Notes under the pieces: model-generated | Told to the model about the DNA's origin: nothing | Seen by the model: only the letters and a program-made list of their open reading frames with translations | Databases searched by the model: none | Shown: positions 26,990 to 35,668 of the stretch, in pieces | Layout: each line of letters begins with the position of its first letter | Numbering within the stretch: position 1 is the stretch's first letter | Assembly: GCF_028553785.1 (NCBI RefSeq) | Contig: NZ_CP067137.1 | Location: forward strand, 26,205 to 90,204 | Origin: Paracoccus fistulariae | GTDB lineage: Bacteria > Pseudomonadota > Alphaproteobacteria > Rhodobacterales > Rhodobacteraceae | Length of the DNA: 64,000 nt | Reading direction: 5' to 3' | Program-made: the position numbers and the translations under genes

Positions 26990-28084
26990 TCAGATCTGGA
27001 CCTTGACCCAAGCCCCGTCCTGCTGGGCAGAGTTCTGGCAGGCGGCGATAAAGGCCATGCCGGACAGCCCGTCCTGAATGCCCGGAATGCGATCCTCGAC
27101 GCTGCGATCGCCCCGGATGACGGCGGCGATATCGCTGTAGAGATTGGCGAAACCCTCCAGATAGCCCTCGGGATGGCCGGGCGGGGTGCGGCTGCTGGCG
27201 CTGCGATCCTGGGCGCGGGTCAGGATGCGCGGCGCTTCGTCCTTCGGGGTATAGATCAACTCTTCGGGGTGGCGCAGCCGCCATTCCAGCGCGCCCTTGG
27301 TGCCAAAGAGGCGCAGCGACAGGCCGTTTTCCTGACCGACCGCCACTTGCGACACCCAGATACCGCCCTTGGCGCCCGAGCCATAGCGCAGCGCGATGCG
27401 GGCATCGTCATCGACCGCGCGGCCCGGAACCATGCTGGACAGATCCGCCGACAGGGTGTCGGGCGTCTGGCCGGTCACAAAGGCCGCCAGTTGCCAGGCA
27501 TGGGTTCCGATATCGCCAATCGCGCCGGCCCCCGCCTGTTTCGGATCGGTGCGCCAATCGGCCTGCTTGTTGCTGGTCTGATCCGCCAGCCAGCCCTGCA
27601 GATATTCCGCCTGCACCAGACGGATATCGCCAAGCGCGCCTTCGGCGACCATCGCGCGGGCCTCGCGCACCATGGGCATGGCGGAATAGTTATGGGTCAG
27701 AAAGAAGCGCGCCTTGCCCGCACGCACCGCCTGCGCCATCTGCGCGGCCTGCTCCGCCGTCGCGGCCAGCGGCTTGTCGCAGATCACATGGATGCCCGCA
27801 TTCAGAAAGGCGATGGCGGGGGCGGCATGCATATGGTTGGGCGTGACGACGCTGACAGCCTCGACCCCGTCATCGCGGGCGGCCTCGGCCTCGGCCATCT
27901 GGGTGAAATCGCTGTAAGAGCGGATGCCAAGCTCGGCGGCGCTTTGGGCCGCGCGGTCAGGGTCCGAGGACAGCGCCCCGGCCACCAGATCAAAGCGGCC
28001 ATCCATCCGCGCCGCGATGCGGTGAACCGCGCCGATAAAGGCGCCGCTGCCGCCGCCGACCATGCCAAGACGAACTGGTTTCAT
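26990..28084 (-). CDS. Gfo/Idh/MocA-family sugar oxidoreductase
   Basis: 364 aa. The Rossmann motif RLGMVGGGSGAFIGAVHRIA, then VVTPNHMHA and the catalytic-lysine region CDKPLAATAEQA, define the family. A C-terminal Gfo/Idh alpha/beta domain follows (GDIGTHAWQLAAFVTG). It is NAD(P)-dependent and acts on a cyclic polyol or sugar. Start and stop overlap with the isomerase gene as ATGA, so the pair is co-translated. Confidence 0.92.
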   Translation of the reverse strand: MKPVRLGMVGGGSGAFIGAVHRIAARMDGRFDLVAGALSSDPDRAAQSAAELGIRSYSDFTQMAEAEAARDDGVEAVSVVTPNHMHAAPAIAFLNAGIHVICDKPLAATAEQAAQMAQAVRAGKARFFLTHNYSAMPMVREARAMVAEGALGDIRLVQAEYLQGWLADQTSNKQADWRTDPKQAGAGAIGDIGTHAWQLAAFVTGQTPDTLSADLSSMVPGRAVDDDARIALRYGSGAKGGIWVSQVAVGQENGLSLRLFGTKGALEWRLRHPEELIYTPKDEAPRILTRAQDRSASSRTPPGHPEGYLEGFANLYSDIAAVIRGDRSVEDRIPGIQDGLSGMAFIAACQNSAQQDGAWVKVQI

Positions 28085-29136
28085 GTAATCCCCAATGCTT
28101 TTTCAATGTCGTTGCGGTCCACCGCGCTGGCCGCGAAATCGTCGAAGGCATGCGGCGTGACGCGGATGATATGGTCGCGGACAAAGGCGGCCCCTTCGCG
28201 GGCGCCGTCCTCGGGATGTTTCAGCGCACATTCCCATTCGACCACGGCCCAGCCGTCAAAGCCATATTGGGTCAGTTTGGAAAAGACCTGCTTGAAATCC
28301 ACCTGACCATCGCCCGGGCTGCGGAAACGCCCGGCGCGATCCACCCAGGACTGATAGCCGCCATAGACGCCCTGCCGCCCGGTCGGGTTGAATTCGGCAT
28401 CCTTGACGTGAAACATCCGGATGCGGTCGTGATAGATGTCGATATGCTGCAGATAGTCCAGCTGCTGCAGCACGTAATGCGACGGGTCATACAGCATGTT
28501 CGCGCGCGGATGACCGTTCACACGATCCAGAAACATCTCGAAGGTGACGCCGTCATGCAGATCCTCGCCCGGATGGATCTCATAGCAGATATCGACGCCC
28601 TTTTCCTCGGCCAGATCCAGCAGCGGACGCCAGCGCGCGGCCAAAGTGTCAAAGGCGGCCTCGACCAGGCCCGGTGCGCGCTGCGGCCAGGGATAGAGAT
28701 AGGGCCAGGCCAGCGCGCCGGAAAAGCTGGCCATCCGGTCCAGACCCAGCAGGTTGCTGACGCGAATGGCCTTGGCGACGCGGCCCACCGCCCATTCCTG
28801 CCGGGCCTTGGGGTTGCCGCGCAGATCGGCCGGGGCAAAGGCGTCAAAACCGCTGTCATAGGCCGGATGCACGGCCACCAGCTGCCCTTCCAGATGGGTT
28901 GAAAGCTCTGTCACCTGCACGCCGTTCTGCTGCGCGATGCCCAGAAACTCGTCGCGGTAATCCTGCGAGTCGGCGGCGCGGTCCAGGTCCAGCATGCGCA
29001 CATCGCCCACGGGCACCTGCACGCCCAGATAGCCGCAATCGGCGGCCCAGCGGGTTATGCCGTCCCAGCTGTCAAACGGGGCCTCTTGCCCGATAAACTG
29101 CGCCAGAAACAGGCCCGGCCCCTGAATTGTATGCAT
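28081..29136 (-). CDS. Sugar phosphate isomerase/epimerase (AP-endonuclease-2 TIM barrel)
   Basis: 351 aa. Metal-site stretches of the family are visible: DICYEIHPGEDLHDG, ANMLYDPSHYVLQQLDY, RMFHVKDAEFNPTGRQ and GFDGWAVVEWECALKHPEDG. Members such as IolE, IolI and related enzymes convert keto-inositols or sugars. Together with the oxidoreductase this is a typical polyol/sugar catabolic pair, often beside an RbsC/FrcA-type importer like the one at 1-1164. The exact substrate is unknown. Confidence 0.88.
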   Translation of the reverse strand: MHTIQGPGLFLAQFIGQEAPFDSWDGITRWAADCGYLGVQVPVGDVRMLDLDRAADSQDYRDEFLGIAQQNGVQVTELSTHLEGQLVAVHPAYDSGFDAFAPADLRGNPKARQEWAVGRVAKAIRVSNLLGLDRMASFSGALAWPYLYPWPQRAPGLVEAAFDTLAARWRPLLDLAEEKGVDICYEIHPGEDLHDGVTFEMFLDRVNGHPRANMLYDPSHYVLQQLDYLQHIDIYHDRIRMFHVKDAEFNPTGRQGVYGGYQSWVDRAGRFRSPGDGQVDFKQVFSKLTQYGFDGWAVVEWECALKHPEDGAREGAAFVRDHIIRVTPHAFDDFAASAVDRNDIEKALGIT

Positions 29137-29174
29137 AAGATAATCCCCCCTGAAAACGCAGCCTGCATTGAATT

Positions 29175-29187
29175 GAAAACGATTGCA
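29175..29187 (-). promoter_or_regulatory. LacI-type operator upstream of the sugar catabolic pair
   Basis: TTGAAAACGATTGCAA around 29173-29188 has the AANCGNTT core (AAACGATT) flanked by inverted TTG and CAA. It lies about 40 bases upstream of the isomerase start. This is the usual place for a LacI/GalR-family repressor site, but no such regulator is encoded in the window. Confidence 0.5.
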
Positions 29188-29244
29188 AGACGTTGTTGCG
29201 GGCTGTCGGAGGTCGGCTATTCCTGCCCTTCGGATCGGGCGGCC

Positions 29245-29811
29245 CTAGCTGTCGGGAAAGCCCAGCCAGGCCTCCATCCGTTCCCAGGTCTCATTCATCG
29301 GCCATGCCTTGCTGATCCAGGGCAGACCGATATGACCATAGCGCAAGGACAGTTGCCGTTCGGCGGCGGATTCGTCCCCGCCATCAATCCCCGCGACATA
29401 AAGCGCCGCTGCCAGTCCCGTGCGATCCGCCCCCGCCTGACAATGAATCAGCATCGGTTTGGGCGCGTCTTTCATCACGGCGATCAGCCGCTGGACCTGT
29501 TCGCCGTCAAGCTGCCTGCTGGCCGACATGCGAAAATCGATATGTGCGATGCCCAGCCGGTCGGCGACCGCGCGTTCGGTTTCATACCAGTCGGCGCCGG
29601 TATTTTCGCCGCGCAGGTTCAGCACGCTGGCAATGCCATATTCGCGCTTCCACCGGGCCAGCGCCTGGCCGTCCATCTGCGCGGCGCGATAAACGGTGCC
29701 CGCGCTGACTTCGTGAAAATTGCCGCTGATCTGCAAGATGCCAAGATAGCTGATCAGCAATCCAAGACTGACCGTAAGGGCCAGAGCCAGCCGTTTCATC
29801 CTGCGCTTCAT
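29245..29811 (-). CDS. Membrane-anchored or exported dual-specificity/tyrosine phosphatase-like protein
   Basis: 188 aa. After a basic start there is one hydrophobic segment (8-26), a signal anchor or signal peptide. The catalytic P-loop is HCQAGADRTG with Cys124 and Arg130, and SVLNLRGENTG earlier fits the general-acid loop region of DSP-type enzymes. The active site would face the periplasm. Target unknown. The gene stands alone, and its stop is followed by the upstream region of the isomerase operon. Confidence 0.85.
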   Translation of the reverse strand: MKRRMKRLALALTVSLGLLISYLGILQISGNFHEVSAGTVYRAAQMDGQALARWKREYGIASVLNLRGENTGADWYETERAVADRLGIAHIDFRMSASRQLDGEQVQRLIAVMKDAPKPMLIHCQAGADRTGLAAALYVAGIDGGDESAAERQLSLRYGHIGLPWISKAWPMNETWERMEAWLGFPDS

Positions 29812-29954
29812 ATCTGCCTGCCGCGTGGTTTTTCGGCAATCTAGTCCAGACGCGCGCGGTCAAGGTAATAAATCTGCGCCCGCCAGTTCACTTTTTGCAG
29901 AGCGGACCGGGCCACGCATCCGGCGATGTGCGGCCCAGTCGCGTTCGTCAGACG

Positions 29955-31193
29955 TCAGTGGCCGCCCGACAGCACCAGCGTTCTGACGGGGGCAACCACG
30001 GTCTGCATGCGCAGGATCATGGCATGCACCAGCCCCGTCGCCTCGACCGCGTGCAGGAACAGGCCTTTGAAGAAGCCGACATCCTCATTTTCCAGCTGCT
30101 CATGGGTCGAGGTATAGACATTGGCCACGCAGCTGCTGCCCGGAAGGATCTTGCCATATTGATCGGGGAACAGCGGCTCCAGCACGGCCGTGACCGTGCC
30201 CGGAGTCGCCAGCTGCTGGACATCGACAAGCTGATCGCTGGCCCGGACCTGACCCGAGGCGATGACATCCTGCACCTCGACCACGACCATCGGGATGATC
30301 TTGAAGGGGCGGGCGATACAGCTAACCTCACCGACCATGCCGACCTTCAGCACGTTGGTTTCGATCTGGCCAAAGCCCGCGACCATGCGTTCGCGGCCCG
30401 CGTCCTCGGGGATCAGCACGCCGGCCGCCGTGCGCAGGACCGGGTTGACCACCTCGCCGACGCGCAGCGTGAACTGTTGCAGGGTGCCGTCGATCTGGGC
30501 GGTGACCAGCGTGTCATCCAGCGTGTCCTGCGCCTGCCGGACTTGTGCTTCGGCGCTGGCCTTCTGGGCGGGCAGAAGGGTCTGGATCTGGGTGGTCAGG
30601 GTCTGTTTTGCGGCATTGGCGGCATTCAGTTCGGCCTGATTGCCCGCGACGACATTTTCCAGCCGGTCGATTTCACGCTGCGCCACCACGCTGGAATTCT
30701 GCCGTTGCAGGGCCAGCTGCGTGTCCAGATCCTCTTGCGCCTGCTTCAGCGCGGCCTGAACCTGCGCGATCTTCGCATCGGCCGAGACCAGTTCCGATTC
30801 CGCCACGGTGATCGAGGCCTCGACCTCGGCCACGCGCTTGTTCGCGGTATCGACCGCGGCTTCCTGCGCGCTGCTGTCCAGACGGAACAGCGGATCGCCG
30901 GCCTTCACCTTCTGGAACGGCTGGACATAGACCTCGGCCACGCGGCCGCGGATCTCGGGCAGGATCGACACGGTGCGATAGGCCGAGGTCACATTCGAGG
31001 TCGAGGGGTGGTAATAGAAGATCATCGTGATCAGCGACAGCGTCAGGATCAGACAGGCCATGATCCCGTAGCGCAGTTCGAACCAGACGGAATAGATGGT
31101 GATTTCCTTGCCGAAGCGCTTTCCCTGGCCATAGCGGCGATAGAGATAGTCGGGCAGGATCGTGATCAGCGAACACAGCAGGGCTTCCAGCAT
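29955..31193 (-). CDS. HlyD-family membrane fusion protein
   Basis: 412 aa. One membrane segment lies at ~44-62 (GIMACLILTLSLITMIFYY). A barrel-lipoyl half (ILPEIRGRVAEVYVQPFQKV) is followed by a long coiled-coil hairpin (~100-220) and the returning half (TLVTAQIDGTLQQFTLRVGE). No ABC or RND pump gene is adjacent. Its start overlaps by one base the stop of a small membrane protein gene, an arrangement like E. coli YibI-YibH, so it may be part of a two-component system of unknown cargo rather than a type I secretion system. Confidence 0.85.
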   Translation of the reverse strand: MLEALLCSLITILPDYLYRRYGQGKRFGKEITIYSVWFELRYGIMACLILTLSLITMIFYYHPSTSNVTSAYRTVSILPEIRGRVAEVYVQPFQKVKAGDPLFRLDSSAQEAAVDTANKRVAEVEASITVAESELVSADAKIAQVQAALKQAQEDLDTQLALQRQNSSVVAQREIDRLENVVAGNQAELNAANAAKQTLTTQIQTLLPAQKASAEAQVRQAQDTLDDTLVTAQIDGTLQQFTLRVGEVVNPVLRTAAGVLIPEDAGRERMVAGFGQIETNVLKVGMVGEVSCIARPFKIIPMVVVEVQDVIASGQVRASDQLVDVQQLATPGTVTAVLEPLFPDQYGKILPGSSCVANVYTSTHEQLENEDVGFFKGLFLHAVEATGLVHAMILRMQTVVAPVRTLVLSGGH

Positions 31194-31594
31194 CAGTGCG
31201 CCTCCTCTTTGGCGCGCTGTTCGGGCGCCATCGGATCACGCGGCTGCCCCACGGCCAACCGCCGCAGTGACCGCGCGATCGAACGCAGCGGTGTCAGGAA
31301 GTCGGGGAAATCGATCAATGCCAGCAGAAGTGCGGCGATCCAGAAGATGTTGTTATGCGTGAACAGCGCGATCAGCCCCAGGACGGCGACGATCTCGAAC
31401 TGGGTTTTCTTGTTGTCATGGGCCAGCTGTTCGGGAAGCGAGTGCAGCCGCAGGTACAGCACCCCCGTCGCGAAGATCGCCCCGATCATGAAGATGATGG
31501 TAAAGGTCATCAACCCGTCGGTTTCTCCGGGTGGGGTGACGAAGACGGGCAGATGGCCAGGTGCCATCGGATGCTGGTCAGCCGCTGTTTGCAT
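31193..31594 (-). CDS. Small inner-membrane protein paired with HlyD-like protein
   Basis: 133 aa from the ATG at 31594. Two hydrophobic segments (GLMTFTIIFMIGAIFATGVL and FWIAALLLALIDFPDF) flank a cytoplasmic stretch with LHSLPEQLAHDNKKTQFEIV. Similar small proteins accompany YibH-like HlyD proteins. TGATG coupling to the HlyD-type gene suggests equimolar synthesis and a shared complex. The family name was not confirmed. Confidence 0.65.
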   Translation of the reverse strand: MQTAADQHPMAPGHLPVFVTPPGETDGLMTFTIIFMIGAIFATGVLYLRLHSLPEQLAHDNKKTQFEIVAVLGLIALFTHNNIFWIAALLLALIDFPDFLTPLRSIARSLRRLAVGQPRDPMAPEQRAKEEAH

Positions 31595-31971
31595 AAGAAG
31601 CTCTGATGTTAGGAACTGGATTTGAGGGGAAAATTTTATGCGCCTGCAGCTTGTGGTCAAGCCATTGCGCACCCGGAATACGATAATAACTTCCGCGAAC
31701 GTAATGTATCGCCCTGTATCTGTCCGAATTCAAGCCGGAAAATTGCACATGTCGCATTTGTCTTGCATCGATGCCTCCAGATTATTCCACACCTCTGAGG
31801 TCGGCGTTGTTGCGGCGCCTCTTTCGGGGAAGGCAGGGGGCTATCGGCGGGGCTTTGCTGTCTGAACGCACCGCCTGCGGCAATATCTTGCATTGTAACT
31901 AAAAAAAGAGGGGCGCCCGGCGCAAAAAAGGTTAGAGAGGCAGCAAATTCGTCCAACTGCCGAGGTTTTTG
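31595..31971. other. Intergenic region between divergent genes
   Basis: 377 bases with no supported gene. It should hold the promoters of the HlyD pair (minus) and of the CAP-RTX gene (plus). A patch of A-runs lies at 31900-31930, and no clear operator was seen. Confidence 0.4.
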
Positions 31972-33213
31972 ATGGCATCCGCTACCGCCGATGAACGTTA
32001 TTTCGTCTCTTTGATCAATCAGGCCCGTCAGGACCGGAACCTGTCGACGCTTCAAATCGAAAAATCGCTGAATCGCGCCTCGGACAGTCACAGCGCCTGG
32101 ATGCTGGACACCGATACTTTCTCTCATACCGGGCAGGGGGACAGTTCGGCCACCGACCGGATGCGGGATGCCGGCTTCGATTTTTCGGGCAGCTGGGTAT
32201 CGGCCGAGAATATCGCCTATGTCAGCGTCAACAACGACGGATCCTACCGCGATGAGATCGACACCCTGCACCAGATGCTGATGGACAGCCCCGGCCATTA
32301 CGCGAATATCACCAATACCAGCGTCGGCCTGATCGGGGTCGGGCTGAAGGTCGGCGAATTCAACGGCTACACCGTGCTGATGGCGACGCAGAATTTCGCG
32401 AAAACGGATGGCCAGATCGACCTGGATCCCGGCGCGGTCTCGCCCGTCAATACGCCCGGGGTGAATGCCGCCGGGCAGGGTCGCGCGGGCTGGCTGAACG
32501 ATTTTGACGGACGGGTCTTCACGCGCGATGGCGACGGCACCGGTCGGAACGACGATTTCCGCCTGAACGCGGCCGACAACCTTGCCAGAGGCCGGGGCGG
32601 CGATGACTGGATGGCGGGGCGCGGCGGAAATGACACCCTGCTGGGCGGCGCGGGCGATGACCGGCAACTGGGGCATGCCGGGGCGGATGTTCTGGGCGGC
32701 GGCCATGGCGCGGATACCTTGCTGGGCCATCGTGGCGACGACCGGCTGATTGGAAATGCCGGTGATGATCTGATGCGCGGCGGCGGCGGTCGCGACAAGA
32801 TGTTCGGCGGGCTGAACGATGACCGCATGTTCGGCGATAACGGCAATGACCGGATGTTCGGTGGCCGGGGCGCTGACTGGCTGAATGGCGGCAATGGCGC
32901 CGATTTTGTGAACGGCGGACCCGGCAATGACACGCTGCGCGGCGGAAAGGGCAATGACGTGCTTGTGGGCGGTGGCGGCGCGGACAGCTTTGTCTTTCGC
33001 GAAGGCGACGGTCGCGACAAGATCAACGGCTTTGTCGCGGGTCAGGACCGGCTGATGATCGATGAGGGCCTGCTCTCAGGCGGCATGAACGCGGCAGATA
33101 TCGGCGAAACGCCCCGTGGCATTGCCGTGGATTTCGGAAATGGTGATGTGCTGCTGGTCCGGGGGCCGGATCTGGACGCCGATGACGTTATCGGAAGCAT
33201 CTTCCTCGTCTGA
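31972..33213 (+). CDS. Secreted CAP-domain protein with RTX calcium-binding repeats
   Basis: 413 aa from the ATG at 31972 with GAGG upstream. Residues ~5-140 form a CAP/SCP domain (FVSLINQARQDRNLSTL, SHSAWMLDTDTFSHTG, ENIAYVS, SPGHYANI). Residues ~205-345 carry about ten GGxGxDxLx-type nonapeptides, here often with Met (RMFGDNGNDRMFGGRGADW). There is no N-terminal signal peptide and the C-terminus is acidic and hydrophobic (DADDVIGSIFLV), which fits type I secretion. It folds on binding calcium outside the cell. No ABC exporter lies next to it. Confidence 0.88.
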   Translation: MASATADERYFVSLINQARQDRNLSTLQIEKSLNRASDSHSAWMLDTDTFSHTGQGDSSATDRMRDAGFDFSGSWVSAENIAYVSVNNDGSYRDEIDTLHQMLMDSPGHYANITNTSVGLIGVGLKVGEFNGYTVLMATQNFAKTDGQIDLDPGAVSPVNTPGVNAAGQGRAGWLNDFDGRVFTRDGDGTGRNDDFRLNAADNLARGRGGDDWMAGRGGNDTLLGGAGDDRQLGHAGADVLGGGHGADTLLGHRGDDRLIGNAGDDLMRGGGGRDKMFGGLNDDRMFGDNGNDRMFGGRGADWLNGGNGADFVNGGPGNDTLRGGKGNDVLVGGGGADSFVFREGDGRDKINGFVAGQDRLMIDEGLLSGGMNAADIGETPRGIAVDFGNGDVLLVRGPDLDADDVIGSIFLV

Positions 33214-33238
33214 TCCTGGTCACAGGCGCGAATACAAA

Positions 33239-33262
33239 AAGGCCCGGCGCGAACCGGGCCTT
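33239..33262 (-). terminator. Rho-independent terminator
   Basis: AAGGCCCGG and CCGGGCCTT pair perfectly around the loop CGCGAA. The AAAAA run at 33236-33240 becomes a T-run on the minus strand, so it best serves the small minus-strand gene at 33280. It may also stop plus-strand transcripts of the CAP-RTX gene. Confidence 0.8.
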
Positions 33263-33279
33263 GGCAGTCGATAATCCGA

Positions 33280-33432
33280 TTACAGCTGGATCGGCTTTCC
33301 GTCCTCTTCCTGCTCTTCCAGAACGGGGACCAGCGCCGCATTGGCGGACATCCAGACCTTGCCGCCTTCGGTCGAGCCGACATCGTTCAGCGGAATATAG
33401 CGATGCGTCCTGGTCTCGACGCCATGCGCCAT
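33280..33432 (-). CDS. Small 50-aa protein or C-terminal fragment
   Basis: The frame reads MAHGVETRTHRYIPLNDVGS and ends VPVLEEQEEDGKPIQL, directly before a good terminator, which suggests a genuinely transcribed gene. No ribosome binding site is clear for the ATG at 33432, and the frame stays open upstream (SLAAV), so it may be the tail of a larger gene cut by rearrangement. I do not recognise the family. Confidence 0.5.
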   Translation of the reverse strand: MAHGVETRTHRYIPLNDVGSTEGGKVWMSANAALVPVLEEQEEDGKPIQL

Positions 33433-33483
33433 CACAGCCGCCAAGGAGAGTAAGCATTCGGCGTAGGCTGTAGCGGCTGGCTT

Positions 33484-33959
33484 TTATTTCGTCTCTGCCT
33501 TGGGTTTGCGAGGTCGCGGAGCCCATTTCTTGGCAAGTCGGTCGAAGCTCTCGATGATGCTGTCAGTTTCGGCATCTCCGGGGTCGAAGTCTACTCCCGA
33601 GCACCGCACCATGTCCTCGTGTTGCTCGTGGTCAGGATCGGCGAGAGCTTCGAGGAACTCTTCGTAGCCCCAGGCGCCGCCGACATCCTCGGGCGGACAG
33701 GCGCCGGTGGCCTTCAGCAGCCGGGGCTAGCTGACGCCCGGCGTAGCATCGTTTACCCGCTCGATCCGGATACTGTGGTCCCAGTCATCGCCGAAGTCGT
33801 AGACATACTGGATCGTCCTGGTGGCGGTGCCGTTGAGCAGCTTTTCCAGGGTCATCTTCTTCGCATCCATGGGACCGTCGTAGAACCCTTCCGGGTCGGG
33901 CAGTCCCCAACCGGCATCACCGACGCGGAACTCGTAGAGATGGGAGACGGCCCTCGCCG
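33484..33959 (-). pseudogene. pRiA4b ORF-3-like protein, N-terminally truncated, with a nonsense codon
   Basis: The family signature is clear: HLYEFRVGDAGWGLPDPEGF, IQYVYDFGDDWDHSIRIERV, and CPPEDVGGAWGYEEFLEALA. After GVS a TAG at 33727-33729 replaces what is normally a Tyr codon (GVTYPRLL in relatives), and the same frame then continues to a natural TAA at 33484. The N-terminal part is missing at the junction near 33960, where a different gene on the plus strand begins. Not functional. Confidence 0.8.
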
Positions 33960-34254
33960 GAGCGTTACCAAGGAGATCGCCACCAAAGCTGACAAGCTGG
34001 ACATGGAAAGCCGCGTGCTGGCAAACATCACCGAACGGCTCGAAGAACGCGACCAAAGATCAAAATGGGACTGGGTCACGCTGGCGGCAGCAATGCTCGT
34101 GGCGGCGGGATTGGCCGGAGCCGGGGCGGTGTATTTCGCCAAGGACCAGATCAGAGCAAACGACTTCGACCGCTCAGTCCGCCTCATCACCCAAGACGAT
34201 GACGCCTATTGGTGCGGCCAAGCAAAAGGACAAATCATCAACAGCCAGTCAAAC

Positions 34255-35308
34255 GGCATTGTTGCAGAAGTCGGCTTCAGGACATGATTGCCCTTTCCCC
34301 AGCTGAGTTCAGGCCACGCGTTCGATCTCGGCGGTGCCGAGGGCGTTGAAGCGGTTGATGAGAGCGATGCGGATGTGGATTTCGGCTGTCTGGCGGTCGG
34401 GGTCCCTCGAGGCGATCCGCTCGCCGAAGGATTTCAGGTTCCTCATCCGGGCCTCGACCCGGCTGCGGACATGATAGCCGGACCACCTTTTCCAGATCGT
34501 CCGGCCGAGGCGCCGGGTTGCCCTCAGGATGTCGTTGCGGGCCAAGGCGGCGGGGCAATCTTCCTTCCAGAGGCGGCCGTTTCTGCGGATGGGAATGATC
34601 CCTGTGCCACCGCGCGCGAGGATCGCCGAATGGCAACGACGAGTGTCGAAGGCGCCATCACCGGTAACGGTGCCGATTTCCTCGTCTTCCGGGATCTGGT
34701 CCAGAAGATCAGGGAGCACGGGGCTGTCGCCCTCGCGGCTAGAGGTGAATTCCACCGCCCTGATGTCGCCGGTCGCCGTGTCCATCGCCAGATGGACCTT
34801 GCGGTACTGGCGGCGGCGGTGGGTGCCATGCTTCCTCGCCAGCCACTCTCCGTCGCCCAGGAACTTGATCCCGGTGCTGTCCACCAGCAGGTTCAGAGGG
34901 CCCGGAGCCCGGCGCGACGAAAGCTGGACCGCGATTGTCTTCTGGCGGCGGCTGAGCGTGGAGAAGTCCAGGACCGGCCAGTCCAGACCAGCCACCTTGA
35001 GGATGCTGGCGACCATTCCGGTCGTTTGCCGAAGCGGCAGGCCGAAGAGCACCTTGATCATCAGGCAGAACTGGATGGCGGCGTCGGAGAAGACCGGCGG
35101 ACGTCCGGGCTTGCCTGCCTTCGGCGCAAGCCAGTCCATGTCCCGGTCTAGCCAGACGAGCAGCGATCCGCGCCGCTTCAGCGCGTCGTTATAGGATTTC
35201 CAGTTGGTCGTACGGTACCGGGCAGGTTCGGGCTTGCTCATGGCAGGCTCTTAACCCACCGGATTCACGCCGTGAATCCCGGAAGCTGATGAGTTCTGCA
35301 ACAACGCC
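34255..35308 (-). mobile_element. IS5-family (IS903-type) insertion sequence with 9-bp target duplication
   Basis: 1054 bp. The left end is GGCATTGTTGCAGAAGTCGG; the inverse of the right end is GGCGTTGTTGCAGAACTCAT. CAGTCAAAC flanks it perfectly at 34246-34254 and 35309-35317, the 9-bp duplication expected of the IS903 group. Confidence 0.92.
34309..35241 (-). CDS. IS903-type (IS5-family) transposase
   Basis: 310 aa. It opens YRTTNWKSYNDALKRRGSL. The catalytic triad sits in LLVDSTGIKFLG, TGDGAFDTRRCHSAI and SRVEARMRNLKSFGERI (the Y-x2-R-x3-E-x6-K region). Full length and without a frameshift, so probably active. It is the only gene of the element and lies inside the first coiled-coil/TM gene. 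Confidence 0.93.
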   Translation of the reverse strand: MSKPEPARYRTTNWKSYNDALKRRGSLLVWLDRDMDWLAPKAGKPGRPPVFSDAAIQFCLMIKVLFGLPLRQTTGMVASILKVAGLDWPVLDFSTLSRRQKTIAVQLSSRRAPGPLNLLVDSTGIKFLGDGEWLARKHGTHRRRQYRKVHLAMDTATGDIRAVEFTSSREGDSPVLPDLLDQIPEDEEIGTVTGDGAFDTRRCHSAILARGGTGIIPIRRNGRLWKEDCPAALARNDILRATRRLGRTIWKRWSGYHVRSRVEARMRNLKSFGERIASRDPDRQTAEIHIRIALINRFNALGTAEIERVA

Positions 35309-35384
35309 CAGTCAAACGCAAAGTTCTGTGCAATTCATATGCCGAACTATGTCGAACCAGAACCGGCATCAGAGTGATTGAGAG

Positions 35385-35594
35385 TCAAACTCCCAACAAG
35401 CTCGCCCGGCCTTGGTAATACTCATAAATTTCAGGCAAGGACTCCAGAACCGGATCAGGCAGCGGGCTATACCCCGAAGCATTAGCAGCTGTTCTTGACA
35501 CAAAGCCACAAGCATAACTTGCCAAGTCTAAAGCAGCAGACGCGGTTTCATTGTGCTGTATGCGCTCAAAAAATGCACCAAAGTCATGCTCCAT
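35385..35594 (-). CDS. Putative immunity protein for the deaminase-like toxin (start uncertain)
   Basis: The first ATG gives 69 aa (MEHDFGAFFERIQHNE...). The same frame is open upstream to about 35690 and reads DYLTLGYEVLDGRFDKLPQL then IRFIEDPD, which looks like genuine protein, so translation probably starts earlier, overlapping the toxin's 3' end, at a non-ATG codon or coupled. Acidic and small, directly after a toxin module, as immunity genes are. Its stop is 7 bases from the convergent coiled-coil/TM gene. Family not recognised. Confidence 0.5.
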   Translation of the reverse strand: MEHDFGAFFERIQHNETASAALDLASYACGFVSRTAANASGYSPLPDPVLESLPEIYEYYQGRASLLGV

Positions 35595-35668
35595 ATCTGG
35601 GTCTTCGATAAAGCGAATGAGTTGGGGCAGTTTATCGAATCGACCATCAAGGACTTCATATCCTAACG

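Larger units (their letters stand above)
33940..35377 (+). pseudogene. Coiled-coil/one-TM protein, paralogue of 39926-40611, split by an IS903-type element and missing its N-terminus
   Basis: The fragment from about 33958 encodes ADKLDMESRVLANITERLEE, then RSKWDWVTLAAAMLVAAGLA (membrane segment) and QDDDAYWCGQAKG. IS903-type DNA interrupts it after SQSN. Deleting the IS and one CAGTCAAAC copy restores AKFCAIHMPNYVEPEPASE and a TGA at 35375-35377. This matches the other copy's THYCAIAMPNYVEPEPAD. The 5' part is lost at the join with the pRiA4b piece. Function unknown. It converges on the immunity gene at 35385, as its paralogue does. Confidence 0.75.

Noticed and set aside
29955..33213. Type I secretion locus formed by HlyD and the CAP-RTX protein
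   Set aside because: No ABC exporter ATPase or TolC gene is present, and the HlyD-type gene is coupled to a different small membrane protein on the other strand.
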